Below are positions 53,733 through 62,533 of a stretch of DNA of 64,000 nt, piece after piece. This DNA comes from DASWUZ01 sp036401375. Lineage in GTDB: Bacteria; Acidobacteriota; Terriglobia; Terriglobales; Acidobacteriaceae. The translations under genes were made by a program, and so were the position numbers. The notes beneath the pieces are model-generated. The model was not told the origin of the DNA, did not search any database, and saw only the letters and a list, made by a program, of their open reading frames with translations. The DNA lies in NCBI GenBank assembly GCA_036401375.1, contig DASWVB010000013.1:1-64000 (forward strand), in the 5' to 3' direction. Numbering within the stretch: the stretch's first letter is position 1; every line of letters starts with the position of its first letter.

Positions 53733-54057
53733 ATGGACATAACCAAGATGCAGGAAGTGATGTCCCAGGCCCGCGAGATGCAGCAGACGATGCGGCAGAA
53801 GCTCAGCCAGACAGTGGTCGAGGCCTCGTCCGGAGGCGGTGCGGTCACGGTCAAGATGAATGGCGAGAAGCAGGTGCTCAAGGTCACCATCGACCCGAGT
53901 GCAGTGCTTGGACTGAGCAGCAATGCGGCGGATGGAGATGCTGGAGGACCTGATCACGGCAGCCTTCAACGAAGCTGGACGCCGCATCGACGAGGCGGTC
54001 AAGTCGAGCGTATCGGGCATGCTGGGCGGCCTCAATCTGCCGCCTGGCCTTTTCTAG
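53733..54057 (+). pseudogene. ybaB: YbaB/EbfC nucleoid-associated protein, frameshifted as sequenced
   Basis: ATG 53733 with AAAGGAG upstream opens the family pattern (MDITKMQEVMSQAREMQQTM, VVEASSGGGAVTVKMNGEKQ, VLKVTIDPSAV) as far as the codons for SSNAAD ending at 53933. The expected continuation, EMLEDLITAAFNEAGRRIDE then SSVSGMLGGLNLPPGLF, is encoded in the +1 frame from 53935 to the TAG at 54055-54057. The in-frame reading instead becomes an Arg/Pro/Gly-rich nonsense tail to 54065. A two-base loss relative to the usual D-V-E-M is the simplest change. Either a mutation, a sequencing error or an unrecognised frameshift. Confidence 0.85.
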
Positions 54058-54124
54058 CTTTGTAACGCCTGATCGAAGAGAGACGCGTCCTTCCTGTGTG
54101 GAGAGTAGTCAAGGATCAAATTGC

Positions 54125-54487
54125 ATGAGCGGCTGGTATTCACGCCCGGTCTTGTTCGTCGAGAGTGTGGAGCGATCGATCGCGTTTTATACGGAGAGGC
54201 TGGGCTTCATCGAGGCGTGGCGCTACGAGGAGGAGGGCAGGATGCTCGTGGGGCAGGTCAACCGCGAGGGATGCGAGATACTTCTCAACTGCCAGCAGCC
54301 TGAGAAGAGCGGACGCGGCCGGGTATTCATCTCGCTCGAGGTAGAGACTCTGCGGGCACTCCGAGTGGAACTGGAAGGACGGGGCGCGCCGATCACGGAT
54401 GGATGGTGGGGTTATGACACGATGATCATCAAAGACCCCGACGGCAACGAGCTGTTCTTTCCTTATCCAAAGGAGTTTTCCGGCTAG
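54125..54487 (+). CDS. VOC-superfamily (glyoxalase/bleomycin-resistance-like) protein
   Basis: 120 residues from ATG 54125 (AAGGAT upstream). Two beta-alpha-beta-beta-beta units: SRPVLFVESVERSIAFYTER with GFIEAWRYEEEGRMLVGQVN, and GRVFISLEVETLRALRVELE with IIKDPDGNELFFPYP. The usual metal-binding Glu in the last strand (NELFF) is present. Such proteins may be dioxygenases, isomerases or antibiotic-binding proteins; the role cannot be read. It sits between ybaB and recR, where the order is normally uninterrupted. Confidence 0.82.
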   Translation: MSGWYSRPVLFVESVERSIAFYTERLGFIEAWRYEEEGRMLVGQVNREGCEILLNCQQPEKSGRGRVFISLEVETLRALRVELEGRGAPITDGWWGYDTMIIKDPDGNELFFPYPKEFSG

Positions 54488-54616
54488 AAGAGATCAGCCG
54501 GTCGTCTCTCTGCGCGCTCAGCGGCGGACTAGACATGCCCAGGACACCCTCAAGGCATCCCCAGGACAGACTCAAGACAGACCCAAGACAAGTTTTCATG
54601 GAGCCACAGACCAACA

Positions 54617-55216
54617 GTGTCGAGATTTGCTGAACCGATGGCGCGACTGATTGAAGAGCTTCGCAAGCTGCCTGGAGTCGGCGCGAAGAACGCGCAGAGG
54701 CTCGCCTTTCACATCCTGCGGTCCCCGGCCGCGGATGCCGAGGCGCTGGCCACTGCGGTTCGCGAGCTCAAGGCCAGACTTCGCCTCTGCTCCATCTGTA
54801 ACAACATCACGGATGTGGACCCGTGCGTCTACTGCGCAAGCCCCACACGCAACCTGCGCCTGGTGTGCGTGGTCGAGGAGCCGACCAACATCGCCTCGAT
54901 CGAGAAGACCCGCGGGTACAACGGTGTGTACCACGTGCTCCACGGCACGTTGTCGCCGCTGCATGGTATCGGCCCGGAGCATCTGCGCACAGGCACGCTG
55001 CTGGCGAGGGTGGAGCGGGACGAGATTGACGAGGTGATCCTCGCCACTAATCCGACGGTGGAGGGCGAGGCGACGGCGGTTTACCTGGCCGATACGCTCC
55101 GCTCGTCCAAGGTGCGTGTGACGCGAATCGCCACCGGCGTCCCCGCCGGCAGCGATATCGAGTATGCGGATGAGGTCACGATGACCCGCGCCATGGAGGG
55201 GCGGCGCGAGGTCTGA
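54617..55216 (+). CDS. recR: Recombination mediator protein RecR
   Basis: 199 residues. Helix-hairpin-helix ELRKLPGVGAKNAQRLAFHI, C4 zinc finger CSICNNITDVDPCVYC, Toprim domain LVCVVEEPTNIASIEKTRGY and the C-terminal Walker-B-like ATNPTVEGEATAVYLADTLR, IATGVPAGSDIEYADEVT. It works with RecO/RecF to load RecA at gaps. GTG start; ATG 54638 is an alternative. Last gene of the dnaX-ybaB-recR block. Confidence 0.95.
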   Translation: MSRFAEPMARLIEELRKLPGVGAKNAQRLAFHILRSPAADAEALATAVRELKARLRLCSICNNITDVDPCVYCASPTRNLRLVCVVEEPTNIASIEKTRGYNGVYHVLHGTLSPLHGIGPEHLRTGTLLARVERDEIDEVILATNPTVEGEATAVYLADTLRSSKVRVTRIATGVPAGSDIEYADEVTMTRAMEGRREV

Positions 55217-55271
55217 AGCTTTTCTGGATGCGCGTGGCGCCCGCCTGGCTACCGCCGGCGGGGCCTACGCA

Positions 55272-55730
55272 TCAGGCGGCCTTCGAGTCCCGCAGGGCTT
55301 TGACCTTGTCGTGGGAAGCCTGGATATGCGCCTGCTGGCGGGTGAGTATGTCGCGGATGTCGCCCGGCAGATGCTCGGAGAGCGCCACTTCATAGGCCTT
55401 CTTGGTAGCATCTTCGCCCTGCTCCGCAGTCTCCAGCAGGGTGTGATCGCCGCCGCCGAGCTTGGCCTTGAGCTCACCCCAGCTGCGATGTACCGCGCCT
55501 GAGAGCATTCCACTCTGCTTGACGTCTTTTACGCCGAGCCGGTGCAGTTCGTTCTCGAGCTCGGCTGCGAATTCGGCACGGACCTGCGTCTCTTTCAGGA
55601 AGAAAATCCGCGCCGAGTCGTCCTTGATGTGTTCCCCGATAACGGTGAAGCCCTTGTGGCTGTCCCGCAGAAAGTCGATGAGTTTCTCGAGCGTAGCGTT
55701 CACTTTTTCCGGTGATATTGCCTCTGCCAT
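55272..55730 (-). CDS. DUF2383/PA2169-family four-helix-bundle protein
   Basis: 152 residues, no signal peptide. KVNATLEKLIDFLRDSHKGF, ARIFFLKETQVRAEFAAELE, GDHTLLETAEQGEDATKKAY and LTRQQAHIQASHDKVKALRD are the four helices of the DUF2383 ferritin-like family. Conserved Glu/His positions are consistent with metal binding, but the function is unknown; stress-related expression is commonly reported for relatives. Downstream of a response-regulator gene on the same strand. Confidence 0.85.
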   Translation of the reverse strand: MAEAISPEKVNATLEKLIDFLRDSHKGFTVIGEHIKDDSARIFFLKETQVRAEFAAELENELHRLGVKDVKQSGMLSGAVHRSWGELKAKLGGGDHTLLETAEQGEDATKKAYEVALSEHLPGDIRDILTRQQAHIQASHDKVKALRDSKAA

Positions 55731-55892
55731 TTTGTATCTCCTCGATGCTTTTAGATGCAGGCCGAGGGAGGCACGCGCGGGTCAACAGTGACGAATGGCA
55801 TCATGTGCTTCGCGGAGCAGCGGCATGCACCCGGGTGCAATCTTTTAATTATGAAAGTAACGGAAGATGTCGCGCCGTCTTCAGGCAGTCTG

Positions 55893-56264
55893 TTAGCTGC
55901 GCAGGCGGGCGAGCAGGTCCTGGGGGTGCACCGGCTTCGCGAGTATCTCGAACTCGTGCCCGTGAATCCGCGCACGGTCCAGCAGGTCGGCAGTAGCAGC
56001 CTGGCCGGAGAAGAGCAGTATCTTGCAGTTGGGCAGCAGTTCGCGAATCTTGATGGCCGCATCGATGCCGTTCAGGTCGGTCATGATGACGTCGCTGATC
56101 AGCATGTCAGGGCGCAGGGTCTTTGCCGCTTCTACTGCTTTTTCGCCGCTGTAGACGGCGATCGCTTCAAAGCCTGCCTGGTTCAGAATGATTGCCAGTG
56201 TGTCCGCGATAACGCGTTCGTCGTCTGCTACTAGTACCTTGGGCTTCGCTGGAATCTCCGCCAT
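55893..56264 (-). CDS. Stand-alone receiver-domain response regulator
   Basis: 123 residues, a complete receiver with no output domain: acidic pair in KVLVADDERVIADTLAIILN, phospho-acceptor Asp in PDMLISDVIMTDLNG, Ser in ILLFSGQAA and Lys in ILAKPVHPQDLLARL. Likely a phosphorelay intermediate or a CheY-like output. No kinase gene is adjacent. GAGAGCGG precedes the ATG. Confidence 0.88.
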   Translation of the reverse strand: MAEIPAKPKVLVADDERVIADTLAIILNQAGFEAIAVYSGEKAVEAAKTLRPDMLISDVIMTDLNGIDAAIKIRELLPNCKILLFSGQAATADLLDRARIHGHEFEILAKPVHPQDLLARLRS

Positions 56265-56676
56265 CCGCTCTCTGTCACCGGTCCTTTTCAGTAAGGTACC
56301 CTAACAAGGTATACCAGTGCTCGAAGAGCCCGCAAAAGCTCGTCCTTCACGAATAAAGTACGTTTATGATGATAGGCTTCGGTGCAGGGATGCCTGCGTT
56401 GATGGTTGGGACAAGGGAGTGGAGGGAGTGCAAATCTGCACGCCATTCCGACTGCTCGACGGGCTGATCATCGACTTTTTGTTGGACCCATTCTGGAGCC
56501 TGATCGCGTGATCATCGGTAATCATATCGGTCATCGGTCATCTGTCATGGAATATCCGTCGCCGGTCAGATGGCATGCCGAACCTGAATCTGCAGTATGG
56601 AACGATCCTGCTGCCTGGGCCTGCACGGCGTGGAACTTTTAGTCGAGCGCTAAATGGATTGGGAGGGAGTCTGCTC
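56265..56676. other. Divergent intergenic region, receiver gene / ABC transporter
   Basis: 412 bases with no supported gene. AAGGTACCCTAAC then AAGGTATACC (about 56293-56314) is an imperfect direct repeat. Three tandem 7-mers (TCGGTCA, TCGGTCA, TCTGTCA) lie at 56527-56547. GGGAGGGAG at about 56660-56668 is the ribosome site for the ATPase gene. Confidence 0.45.
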
Positions 56677-58116
56677 ATGCCGGACCTGGAGATGCCGGAC
56701 GTCGGGATGACTGGTTCAGCGGCTTCCGAGCCGGGCTCCGCGCTGGCAGGACCGATCATTCGCGCACAGCAGGTCGAGAAGTTCTACGCGCAGCCCAGTG
56801 AGAACCGCATACAGGTGATTGCGCCGACCGATCTGTCGATCGTAGCCGGAGAGATCGTTGCGCTGCTTGGACCCTCGGGGTCTGGCAAATCGACGCTGCT
56901 GCGCATGCTCGCCGGCCTCTCGAAGCCGTCAGGTGGACAGGTCTTCTGGCATGAAAAGCCGATTGAATCGCTCGAGATCAATGTCTCGATCGTGTTTCAG
57001 AGCTTCGCGCTGTTTCCATGGCTGACGGTGCTTGAGAATGTCGAGGCGCCGCTGAAGGCGCGCGGGATGACGGCAGCGGAGCGGCGGGAGCACAGTCTCA
57101 AGATCCTCGACACGGTCGGTCTTGACGGCTTCCAGGCCGCGTATCCTAAGGAGCTCTCGGGCGGGATGAAGCAGAGGGTCGGTTTTGCGCGGGCGCTGGT
57201 GGTCGAGCCCGAGGTCCTCTTCATGGATGAGCCGTTCTCCGCTTTGGACGTGCTCACGGCCGAGAACCTGCGCAGCGAGCTGCTGGAGCTATGGCAGAAG
57301 AAGACGATCCCGACGCAGGCCATCTTCCTGGTCACCCACAATATTGAGGAGGCGGTGCTGCTTGCCGACCGCATCCTGGTGCTCGGGCGCAACCCGGGCA
57401 AGGTGCGCACCGACTTCAAAGTCACGATTGCTCATCCGCGCGATCGCAAGTCTGTTCCCTTCACCCAGCTGGTGGACTACATCTACAAGGTGCTTACCCG
57501 GCCTGACGTGGTGCCGGACCAGGAGCCGCAGCGCATCGGCGCCCGGGCACCGGCGCGCAACCAGCGGCAGATGCACTACGAGATGCTGCCCCACGCGCGG
57601 CCTGGAGGCATCGCCGGGCTGCTGGAGATGCTGCTCGACCACGGCGGCAGGAACGATATATACCGTCTTGCCGACGACCTCGCCTTTGAGATCGACGACC
57701 TGCTGCCGACTGTCGAGGCGGCGCAGCTGCTCGGCTTCCTGCATGTCGAGGAGGGGGATGCGATGATCACCGAGACGGGCCGCATCTTCGCCGAGTCAGA
57801 GATCCTGCAGCGCAAGGAGCTCTTTCGCAAGGCGGCCACGGACCACGTTCTGCTGCTGCGCCAGATCACGCGGGCGCTCAGCAACAAGTCGGACCACGCG
57901 GTCCCGCAGGACTTCTTTCTCGATATGCTCGATGAACAGTTCAGCGAAGATGAGACGCAGCGTCAGCTCGATACGGCGGTGAGCTGGGGGCGCTACTCCG
58001 AGCTGTTCGACTACGACGCATCACGGCGGCGCTTCGTGCTGCCTGCGGAGGAGGTTGCGGTCGAGTCACAGTCCGAGGCTCCGGTTGACGGTAAATCCGA
58101 GGAGCAGAAGGACTGA
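56677..58116 (+). CDS. NitT/TauT-type ABC transporter ATPase with AAA-associated domain
   Basis: 479 residues from ATG 56677 (GGGAGGGAG upstream). ABC domain over about residues 28-290: Walker A LLGPSGSGKSTLLRML, Q-loop VFQSFALFPWLTV, signature ELSGGMKQRVGFARALV, Walker B VLFMDEPFSALDVL, H-loop LVTHNIEEAVLLADR, closest to nitrate/sulfonate/taurine ATPases. The last 160 residues are the AAA-associated C-terminal domain (HYEMLPHARPGGIAGLLEML, DDLLPTVEAAQLLGFLHVEE), a probable regulatory module. The permease gene follows at once; no substrate-binding protein gene is near. Confidence 0.9.
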   Translation: MPDLEMPDVGMTGSAASEPGSALAGPIIRAQQVEKFYAQPSENRIQVIAPTDLSIVAGEIVALLGPSGSGKSTLLRMLAGLSKPSGGQVFWHEKPIESLEINVSIVFQSFALFPWLTVLENVEAPLKARGMTAAERREHSLKILDTVGLDGFQAAYPKELSGGMKQRVGFARALVVEPEVLFMDEPFSALDVLTAENLRSELLELWQKKTIPTQAIFLVTHNIEEAVLLADRILVLGRNPGKVRTDFKVTIAHPRDRKSVPFTQLVDYIYKVLTRPDVVPDQEPQRIGARAPARNQRQMHYEMLPHARPGGIAGLLEMLLDHGGRNDIYRLADDLAFEIDDLLPTVEAAQLLGFLHVEEGDAMITETGRIFAESEILQRKELFRKAATDHVLLLRQITRALSNKSDHAVPQDFFLDMLDEQFSEDETQRQLDTAVSWGRYSELFDYDASRRRFVLPAEEVAVESQSEAPVDGKSEEQKD

Positions 58117-58145
58117 AGCCCAGCTACACATTCTCGCGCACCCAG

Positions 58146-59858
58146 GTGGTCGAGCGCTCGTGGCCGTTCTTCCTCGACATGAGCGTTGCCCTGGCGTGCC
58201 TGGCGGCCTTTTATGCGCTGATGTTCATCGCGCGCGGCTGGCTGGGTCATCCCGTGGCCGCGGTGCAGATCTCGCACTCGGCGCGGATGCTGCCGCTGTA
58301 TGCGTTCTACTCGTGCGTGCGCATCTTTGCCGCTTATGTGCTCAGCCTGATCTTTGCGGTGAGCTACGGCTATATCGCGGCCTACAATCCGCGGGTCGAG
58401 CCGCTGATGCTGGCTACGCTTGACATCCTGCAATCAATCCCGGTGCTCAGCTTTCTTCCCGGGGTGATGCTTGCCATGGTTTCGCTCTTCCCTACCCGGC
58501 AGCTTGGCATCGAGCTGGGGGCCATCCTGCTCATTTTTACCGGGCAGGTGTGGAACATGGCGTTCAGCTTCTACTCCTCGCTGAAGAGCATTCCGACGGA
58601 GCTGCAGGAGGCGGCGCGGGTCTACCGCTTCACAGCCTGGCAGCGGTTCTGGCAGCTCGAGCTGCCCTTCTCGGCGATCGGGCTGGTCTGGAACTCCATC
58701 GTTTCGGTGGCTGGCGGCTGGTTCATCCTCAACACCTGCGAGATGTTCTTCCTGGGGCCGAGGGACTTTCGCCTGGCGGGCCTCGGCTCTTACCTGCAGA
58801 CCGCCGCAAGCACCAGCGACACGCGCGCCACCATCTACGGCGTGCTCACCATGCTGGCCATCATCGTGTTGACGGACCAGCTGCTCTGGCGACCCATCAT
58901 CGCCTGGTCGGACAAGTTCAAATTTGAGAATGTGGAGAGCGCCGATCGCCCGCGGTCTCCGATCCTCTACGCTCTGCGCCATTCGAACCTGCTGGGCTTC
59001 ATCCATCAGCACACCGTCAGCCCCTTGAGTGAACGCGTCTACATGCATCTCGCGGGTGCGCGGCGGCGCCAGACGATGCAAGGCGCCAGATCGCAACGCC
59101 CCAAGACGGTGAACAACGCGGTCGGGATCGTGGTGGTGGTGCTGCTGGCGGTCGCAATCATCTTCGCGGCGCTGCACGCCCTGGGGCTGTTGCGGCAGGT
59201 GCACGGCCCCGAGGTAGGGATGCTCCTCAAGGGCGCAGGAGCAACATTTCTTCGGGTCAACGTCTCCCTGCTGCTGGCGGCGATCTGGACCATCCCGGTA
59301 GGAGTGGCGATCGGCTTTCAGCCCCGCCTCGCCCGCATCGCTCAGCCGATTGCCCAGATTGCGGCGTCTTTCCCGGCTACGGTGCTCTTCCCGGTGATCC
59401 TCATCGGACTGCTGCGGGTGGGCTCGGGCCTGGGAGTCGGCTCGCTGGTGCTGATGCTGCTTGCAACCCAGTGGTACATCCTGTTCAACGTCATCGCCGG
59501 AGCGATGGCCATCCCCTCCGACCTGCGCGAAGTTTCAAGCCTCTACCACTTCACCAGGTGGCAACGCTGGAAGACCGTGATCCTGCCGGGTATCTTTCCT
59601 TACCTCATCACCGGCCTGGTTACGGCGTCCGGCGGGGCGTGGAACGGCAGTATTATCGCGGAGTACTTCCATCTGCGCGGGCGGACGCTGGAGACGCTGG
59701 GCCTGGGTGCGCAGATCAGCGCGGCGAGCGACTCGGGGCACTTCTCGATCCTCCTGCTGGCGACGATCATCATGGCGCTGATGGTGGTCACCATCAACCG
59801 GATGGTCTGGCGCCCGCTCTATAAGCTGGCGGAGACGAAGTACCGCATCGAGGTCTGA
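58146..59858 (+). CDS. ABC transporter permease, two fused permease domains
   Basis: 570 residues or slightly more, with two BPD-type permease domains: the first carries the EAA loop ELQEAARVYRFTAWQRFWQL, the second DLREVSSLYHFTRWQRWKTV, so one gene supplies both transmembrane halves. About twelve helices. GTG 58146 is the first ordinary start, but the frame runs back to a CTG at 58113 overlapping the ATPase stop (giving KPSYTFSRTQ before the GTG), which may be the real start. Substrate (anion such as nitrate, sulfonate or bicarbonate) is unknown. Confidence 0.85.
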   Translation: MVERSWPFFLDMSVALACLAAFYALMFIARGWLGHPVAAVQISHSARMLPLYAFYSCVRIFAAYVLSLIFAVSYGYIAAYNPRVEPLMLATLDILQSIPVLSFLPGVMLAMVSLFPTRQLGIELGAILLIFTGQVWNMAFSFYSSLKSIPTELQEAARVYRFTAWQRFWQLELPFSAIGLVWNSIVSVAGGWFILNTCEMFFLGPRDFRLAGLGSYLQTAASTSDTRATIYGVLTMLAIIVLTDQLLWRPIIAWSDKFKFENVESADRPRSPILYALRHSNLLGFIHQHTVSPLSERVYMHLAGARRRQTMQGARSQRPKTVNNAVGIVVVVLLAVAIIFAALHALGLLRQVHGPEVGMLLKGAGATFLRVNVSLLLAAIWTIPVGVAIGFQPRLARIAQPIAQIAASFPATVLFPVILIGLLRVGSGLGVGSLVLMLLATQWYILFNVIAGAMAIPSDLREVSSLYHFTRWQRWKTVILPGIFPYLITGLVTASGGAWNGSIIAEYFHLRGRTLETLGLGAQISAASDSGHFSILLLATIIMALMVVTINRMVWRPLYKLAETKYRIEV

Positions 59859-60071
59859 GCGGGGCTGCACGGCCGAGCCGGGAGCTGCGGAGCCGGGCAT
59901 CCGGCGCGAAGCAGCGTGGCCGGTCCGCATCTCTCATGCGGGGAGCGCTTTGCGGCTTGGACCTGATCGTACTTCACCGTAGGATTTGCCCGACACGCAG
60001 GCAGGTCGCGACGCCATCGTCGAGCCGGGTCGTCACAACTCACTTCCGGAGCGGAGCATCACAGAGGCGAC

Positions 60072-62057
60072 TTGTCCTCGCGGCAGCAGGAGGCAGAGAT
60101 CGCGCAGATGAAGGCAGGCACCACCACATTCCTGAGGACCGGCCTGCTGAGCGTCGCCATCATCATCGTGACGGTGAATGCGGGGCTGGCCTTCCGTGCC
60201 GTGCAGAGCCTGGATGAAAACCAGGTCTCGGTGGCCCATACCTGGCAGGTGATCGACTCCGTGGAGCGGGTGATGAGCCTGCTGAAAGACGCCGAGAGCG
60301 GTAGCCGCGGCTTCCTCATCACGGGGGAAAAGCCCTACCTGGAACCTTACGTTCTGGCCTGCAGAGATCTTCCCGCGGAGTTGAGCCGCCTGGGAGAGCT
60401 CATCTCCGACAATCCTCACCAGATATCTCGAGTTACAGAGATGCGGGCAGTCATCGAGATGCGGCTGCAGCTGCTGCAGAGGGGTATCGATGAGAGGGCG
60501 GAGGGCAGCCTCAGTTCGGTGAGGCATGTGGTCCTCTCGGGGACCGGCAAGTACGAGATGGATGAGGTGCGGTCGATCGCCGCGGCCATGCAGGCGGAGG
60601 AGCAGAGCCTGCTGACGCAGCGCCGGAACTCGACGCTCTCGGCGTCGAGACGGGCGCGTGCGACGCTGCTGGTGGCGAGCACCCTGGATTTGCTGCTGAT
60701 CGTGCTGGTGTCGTGGTATTTCGTACGCGAGCGCAATCTTCGCCTGATCTCGGAGGAGGCGGAGCATCGTCTGCAGATGCTGCAGACGATCAGCGACGTC
60801 GCTCTTACCCAGCTGCCGATCGGCGACTTGACGGCCGAGCTGTTGAAGCGGGTCCGGAACGTGATCGGGGCGGATGCTACGGTGCTGGCTACCTGGCGCG
60901 ACGGCGAGATGATCGTGGAGGCGGCGAACGGGCTCGCCATTGAACCCGGTACGCGCCTCGGCACGGGGGAGGACGACCCTCTGCGTCGAGCCGCACTCGA
61001 GAACCGCGTTACGGTGGTCGACTATCCCCATTCAATGGCTGGGAAGGCACCTGCGGATGCGGCGGCGGCGAGGCCATTTGCGGGCGTGAACGGAGGCGGC
61101 GAAGCAGCCACTCGGCTGCGAACTCTGCTGATCATTCCGCTGTCTGCCTCGGCCAAGCGCGAGGTGACGGGAGTCCTGGTTGCGGGGCGCCACTCCCCCC
61201 ACGCCTTCGAGGTAGCGGACGAGGAGTTGCTGAGGGTGGTGGCGGACCGCATCGCCATCGCCAGGGACCGCGTGGCGGCGTATGAGGCTGAGCGGACGGC
61301 GCGCCGGCTGGCTGAAGAGAACGCGGGAAAGGTCCGCGCGCTGAATGCCGAGCTCGAGCAGCGGGTGCTGCAGCGCACCTCTGAGCTCGAAGGCACGAAC
61401 AAGGAGCTGGAGGCCTTCAGCTACTCCGTCTCGCACGATCTTCGTGCCCCTCTTCGAACGGTGGATGGCTTCAGCCGCGCCTTGCAGGAGGATTATGGAG
61501 GCGCACTGGATGAGACGGGGCTGGACTTCGTGCGCCGCATCCGCGATGGCGTGCAACGCATGGGCCAGCTTATCGACGCCCTGCTGCAGCTCTCGCGCAT
61601 TACGCGTGCGGAGCTCACCTGGGAGACGGTCGACCTGAGCGCCATGGTTTCAGAGCTGGCGGAGGAGCTGCGCCAGCAGAATCCTGACCGCCGCATCGAG
61701 TTCGAAATTCAGACGGGATTGAAGACGCGCGGCGACCCTCGGCTGCTTCGCGTCGGACTGGAAAACCTGCTGGGGAATGCCGTGAAATTCACCGGGAAGC
61801 AGGCGGAGTCGCGGATCGCAGTCGGGCAATCGAGCGAGACTGGGGAATTCTACATACGAGACAATGGCGCCGGCTTTGACATGCAGTATGCCAGCAAGCT
61901 CTTCAACGCGTTTCAAAGGCTGCATGGGGAGAAGGACTTCAAGGGTTCCGGGATCGGTCTGGCGACGGTGGCCCGGGTGATCCGCCGGCACCATGGTTCT
62001 ATTCGCGCCGAGGGCCTTGTTGAAGGGGGCGCAACCTTCTGGTTTAAGCTAGGATAA
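60072..62057 (+). CDS. Sensor histidine kinase with CHASE3 and GAF domains
   Basis: 661 residues, TTG start. Helix 1 at about 20-42, CHASE3 domain (LLKDAESGSRGFLITGEKPY), helix 2 near 200-218, a GAF-like domain (DVALTQLPIGDLTAELLKRV to VADRIAIARDRVAAYEAERT), coiled coil, HisKA with phospho-His in YSVSHDLRAPLRTVDGFSRA, and HATPase (N box LENLLGNAVKFTGKQAESRI, G1 FYIRDNGAGFDMQYA, G2 FKGSGIGLATVARVIRRH). Phytochrome-family-like kinase module. The Rcp1-type receiver gene is 7 bases downstream, so the pair is one system. Confidence 0.9.
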   Translation: MSSRQQEAEIAQMKAGTTTFLRTGLLSVAIIIVTVNAGLAFRAVQSLDENQVSVAHTWQVIDSVERVMSLLKDAESGSRGFLITGEKPYLEPYVLACRDLPAELSRLGELISDNPHQISRVTEMRAVIEMRLQLLQRGIDERAEGSLSSVRHVVLSGTGKYEMDEVRSIAAAMQAEEQSLLTQRRNSTLSASRRARATLLVASTLDLLLIVLVSWYFVRERNLRLISEEAEHRLQMLQTISDVALTQLPIGDLTAELLKRVRNVIGADATVLATWRDGEMIVEAANGLAIEPGTRLGTGEDDPLRRAALENRVTVVDYPHSMAGKAPADAAAARPFAGVNGGGEAATRLRTLLIIPLSASAKREVTGVLVAGRHSPHAFEVADEELLRVVADRIAIARDRVAAYEAERTARRLAEENAGKVRALNAELEQRVLQRTSELEGTNKELEAFSYSVSHDLRAPLRTVDGFSRALQEDYGGALDETGLDFVRRIRDGVQRMGQLIDALLQLSRITRAELTWETVDLSAMVSELAEELRQQNPDRRIEFEIQTGLKTRGDPRLLRVGLENLLGNAVKFTGKQAESRIAVGQSSETGEFYIRDNGAGFDMQYASKLFNAFQRLHGEKDFKGSGIGLATVARVIRRHHGSIRAEGLVEGGATFWFKLG

Positions 62058-62064
62058 GGCTGAT

Positions 62065-62496
62065 ATGGCAGACCCAAATCGCTTCATCATGCTCGTTGAA
62101 GACGACCCGGACCACGAGCTGCTGTCCCTTCGCGCGCTGCGCAAGGCCAACATAACGAACCAGATACCGGTAGCGCGGGATGGTGAAGAGGCTCTGCGGA
62201 TGCTGTTTGGCGAAGATCCGGCCAACCCGCCGCCCATGCCGCAGGTGGTGCTGCTCGACGTCAAGCTGCCAAAGATCGATGGACTCGAAGTTCTGCGGCG
62301 TATCCGGGAGACAGAGCGGACGCGCATGCTACCTGTTGTCATTCTGACGTCATCAGATGAGGAGAGCGACATCGTCCGGAGCTATCGCCTGGGCGTGAAC
62401 AGCTACATCCGCAAGCCGGTTAACTTCGATGAGTTCGCCGAGGCGACCCGTCAGCTCGGCATGTATTGGCTTACCCTCAACGAGGCGCCCAAATAG
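62065..62496 (+). CDS. Rcp1-type single-domain response regulator
   Basis: 143 residues. Acidic cluster MLVEDDPDHELLSLRALRKA, long loop with FGEDPANPPPMPQVV, phospho-acceptor Asp in LLDVKLPKIDGLEVLRRI, Thr/Ser in VVILTSSDEESDI, Lys in SYIRKPVNFDEF. The insert after beta-2 and this order are typical of regulators of CHASE3/phytochrome-like kinases. AAGG before the ATG. It probably receives phosphate from the upstream kinase. Confidence 0.92.
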   Translation: MADPNRFIMLVEDDPDHELLSLRALRKANITNQIPVARDGEEALRMLFGEDPANPPPMPQVVLLDVKLPKIDGLEVLRRIRETERTRMLPVVILTSSDEESDIVRSYRLGVNSYIRKPVNFDEFAEATRQLGMYWLTLNEAPK

Positions 62497-62533
62497 CACC
62501 TCCGCTGCCCTGTTCGCACTAATTCAGAGCCCT

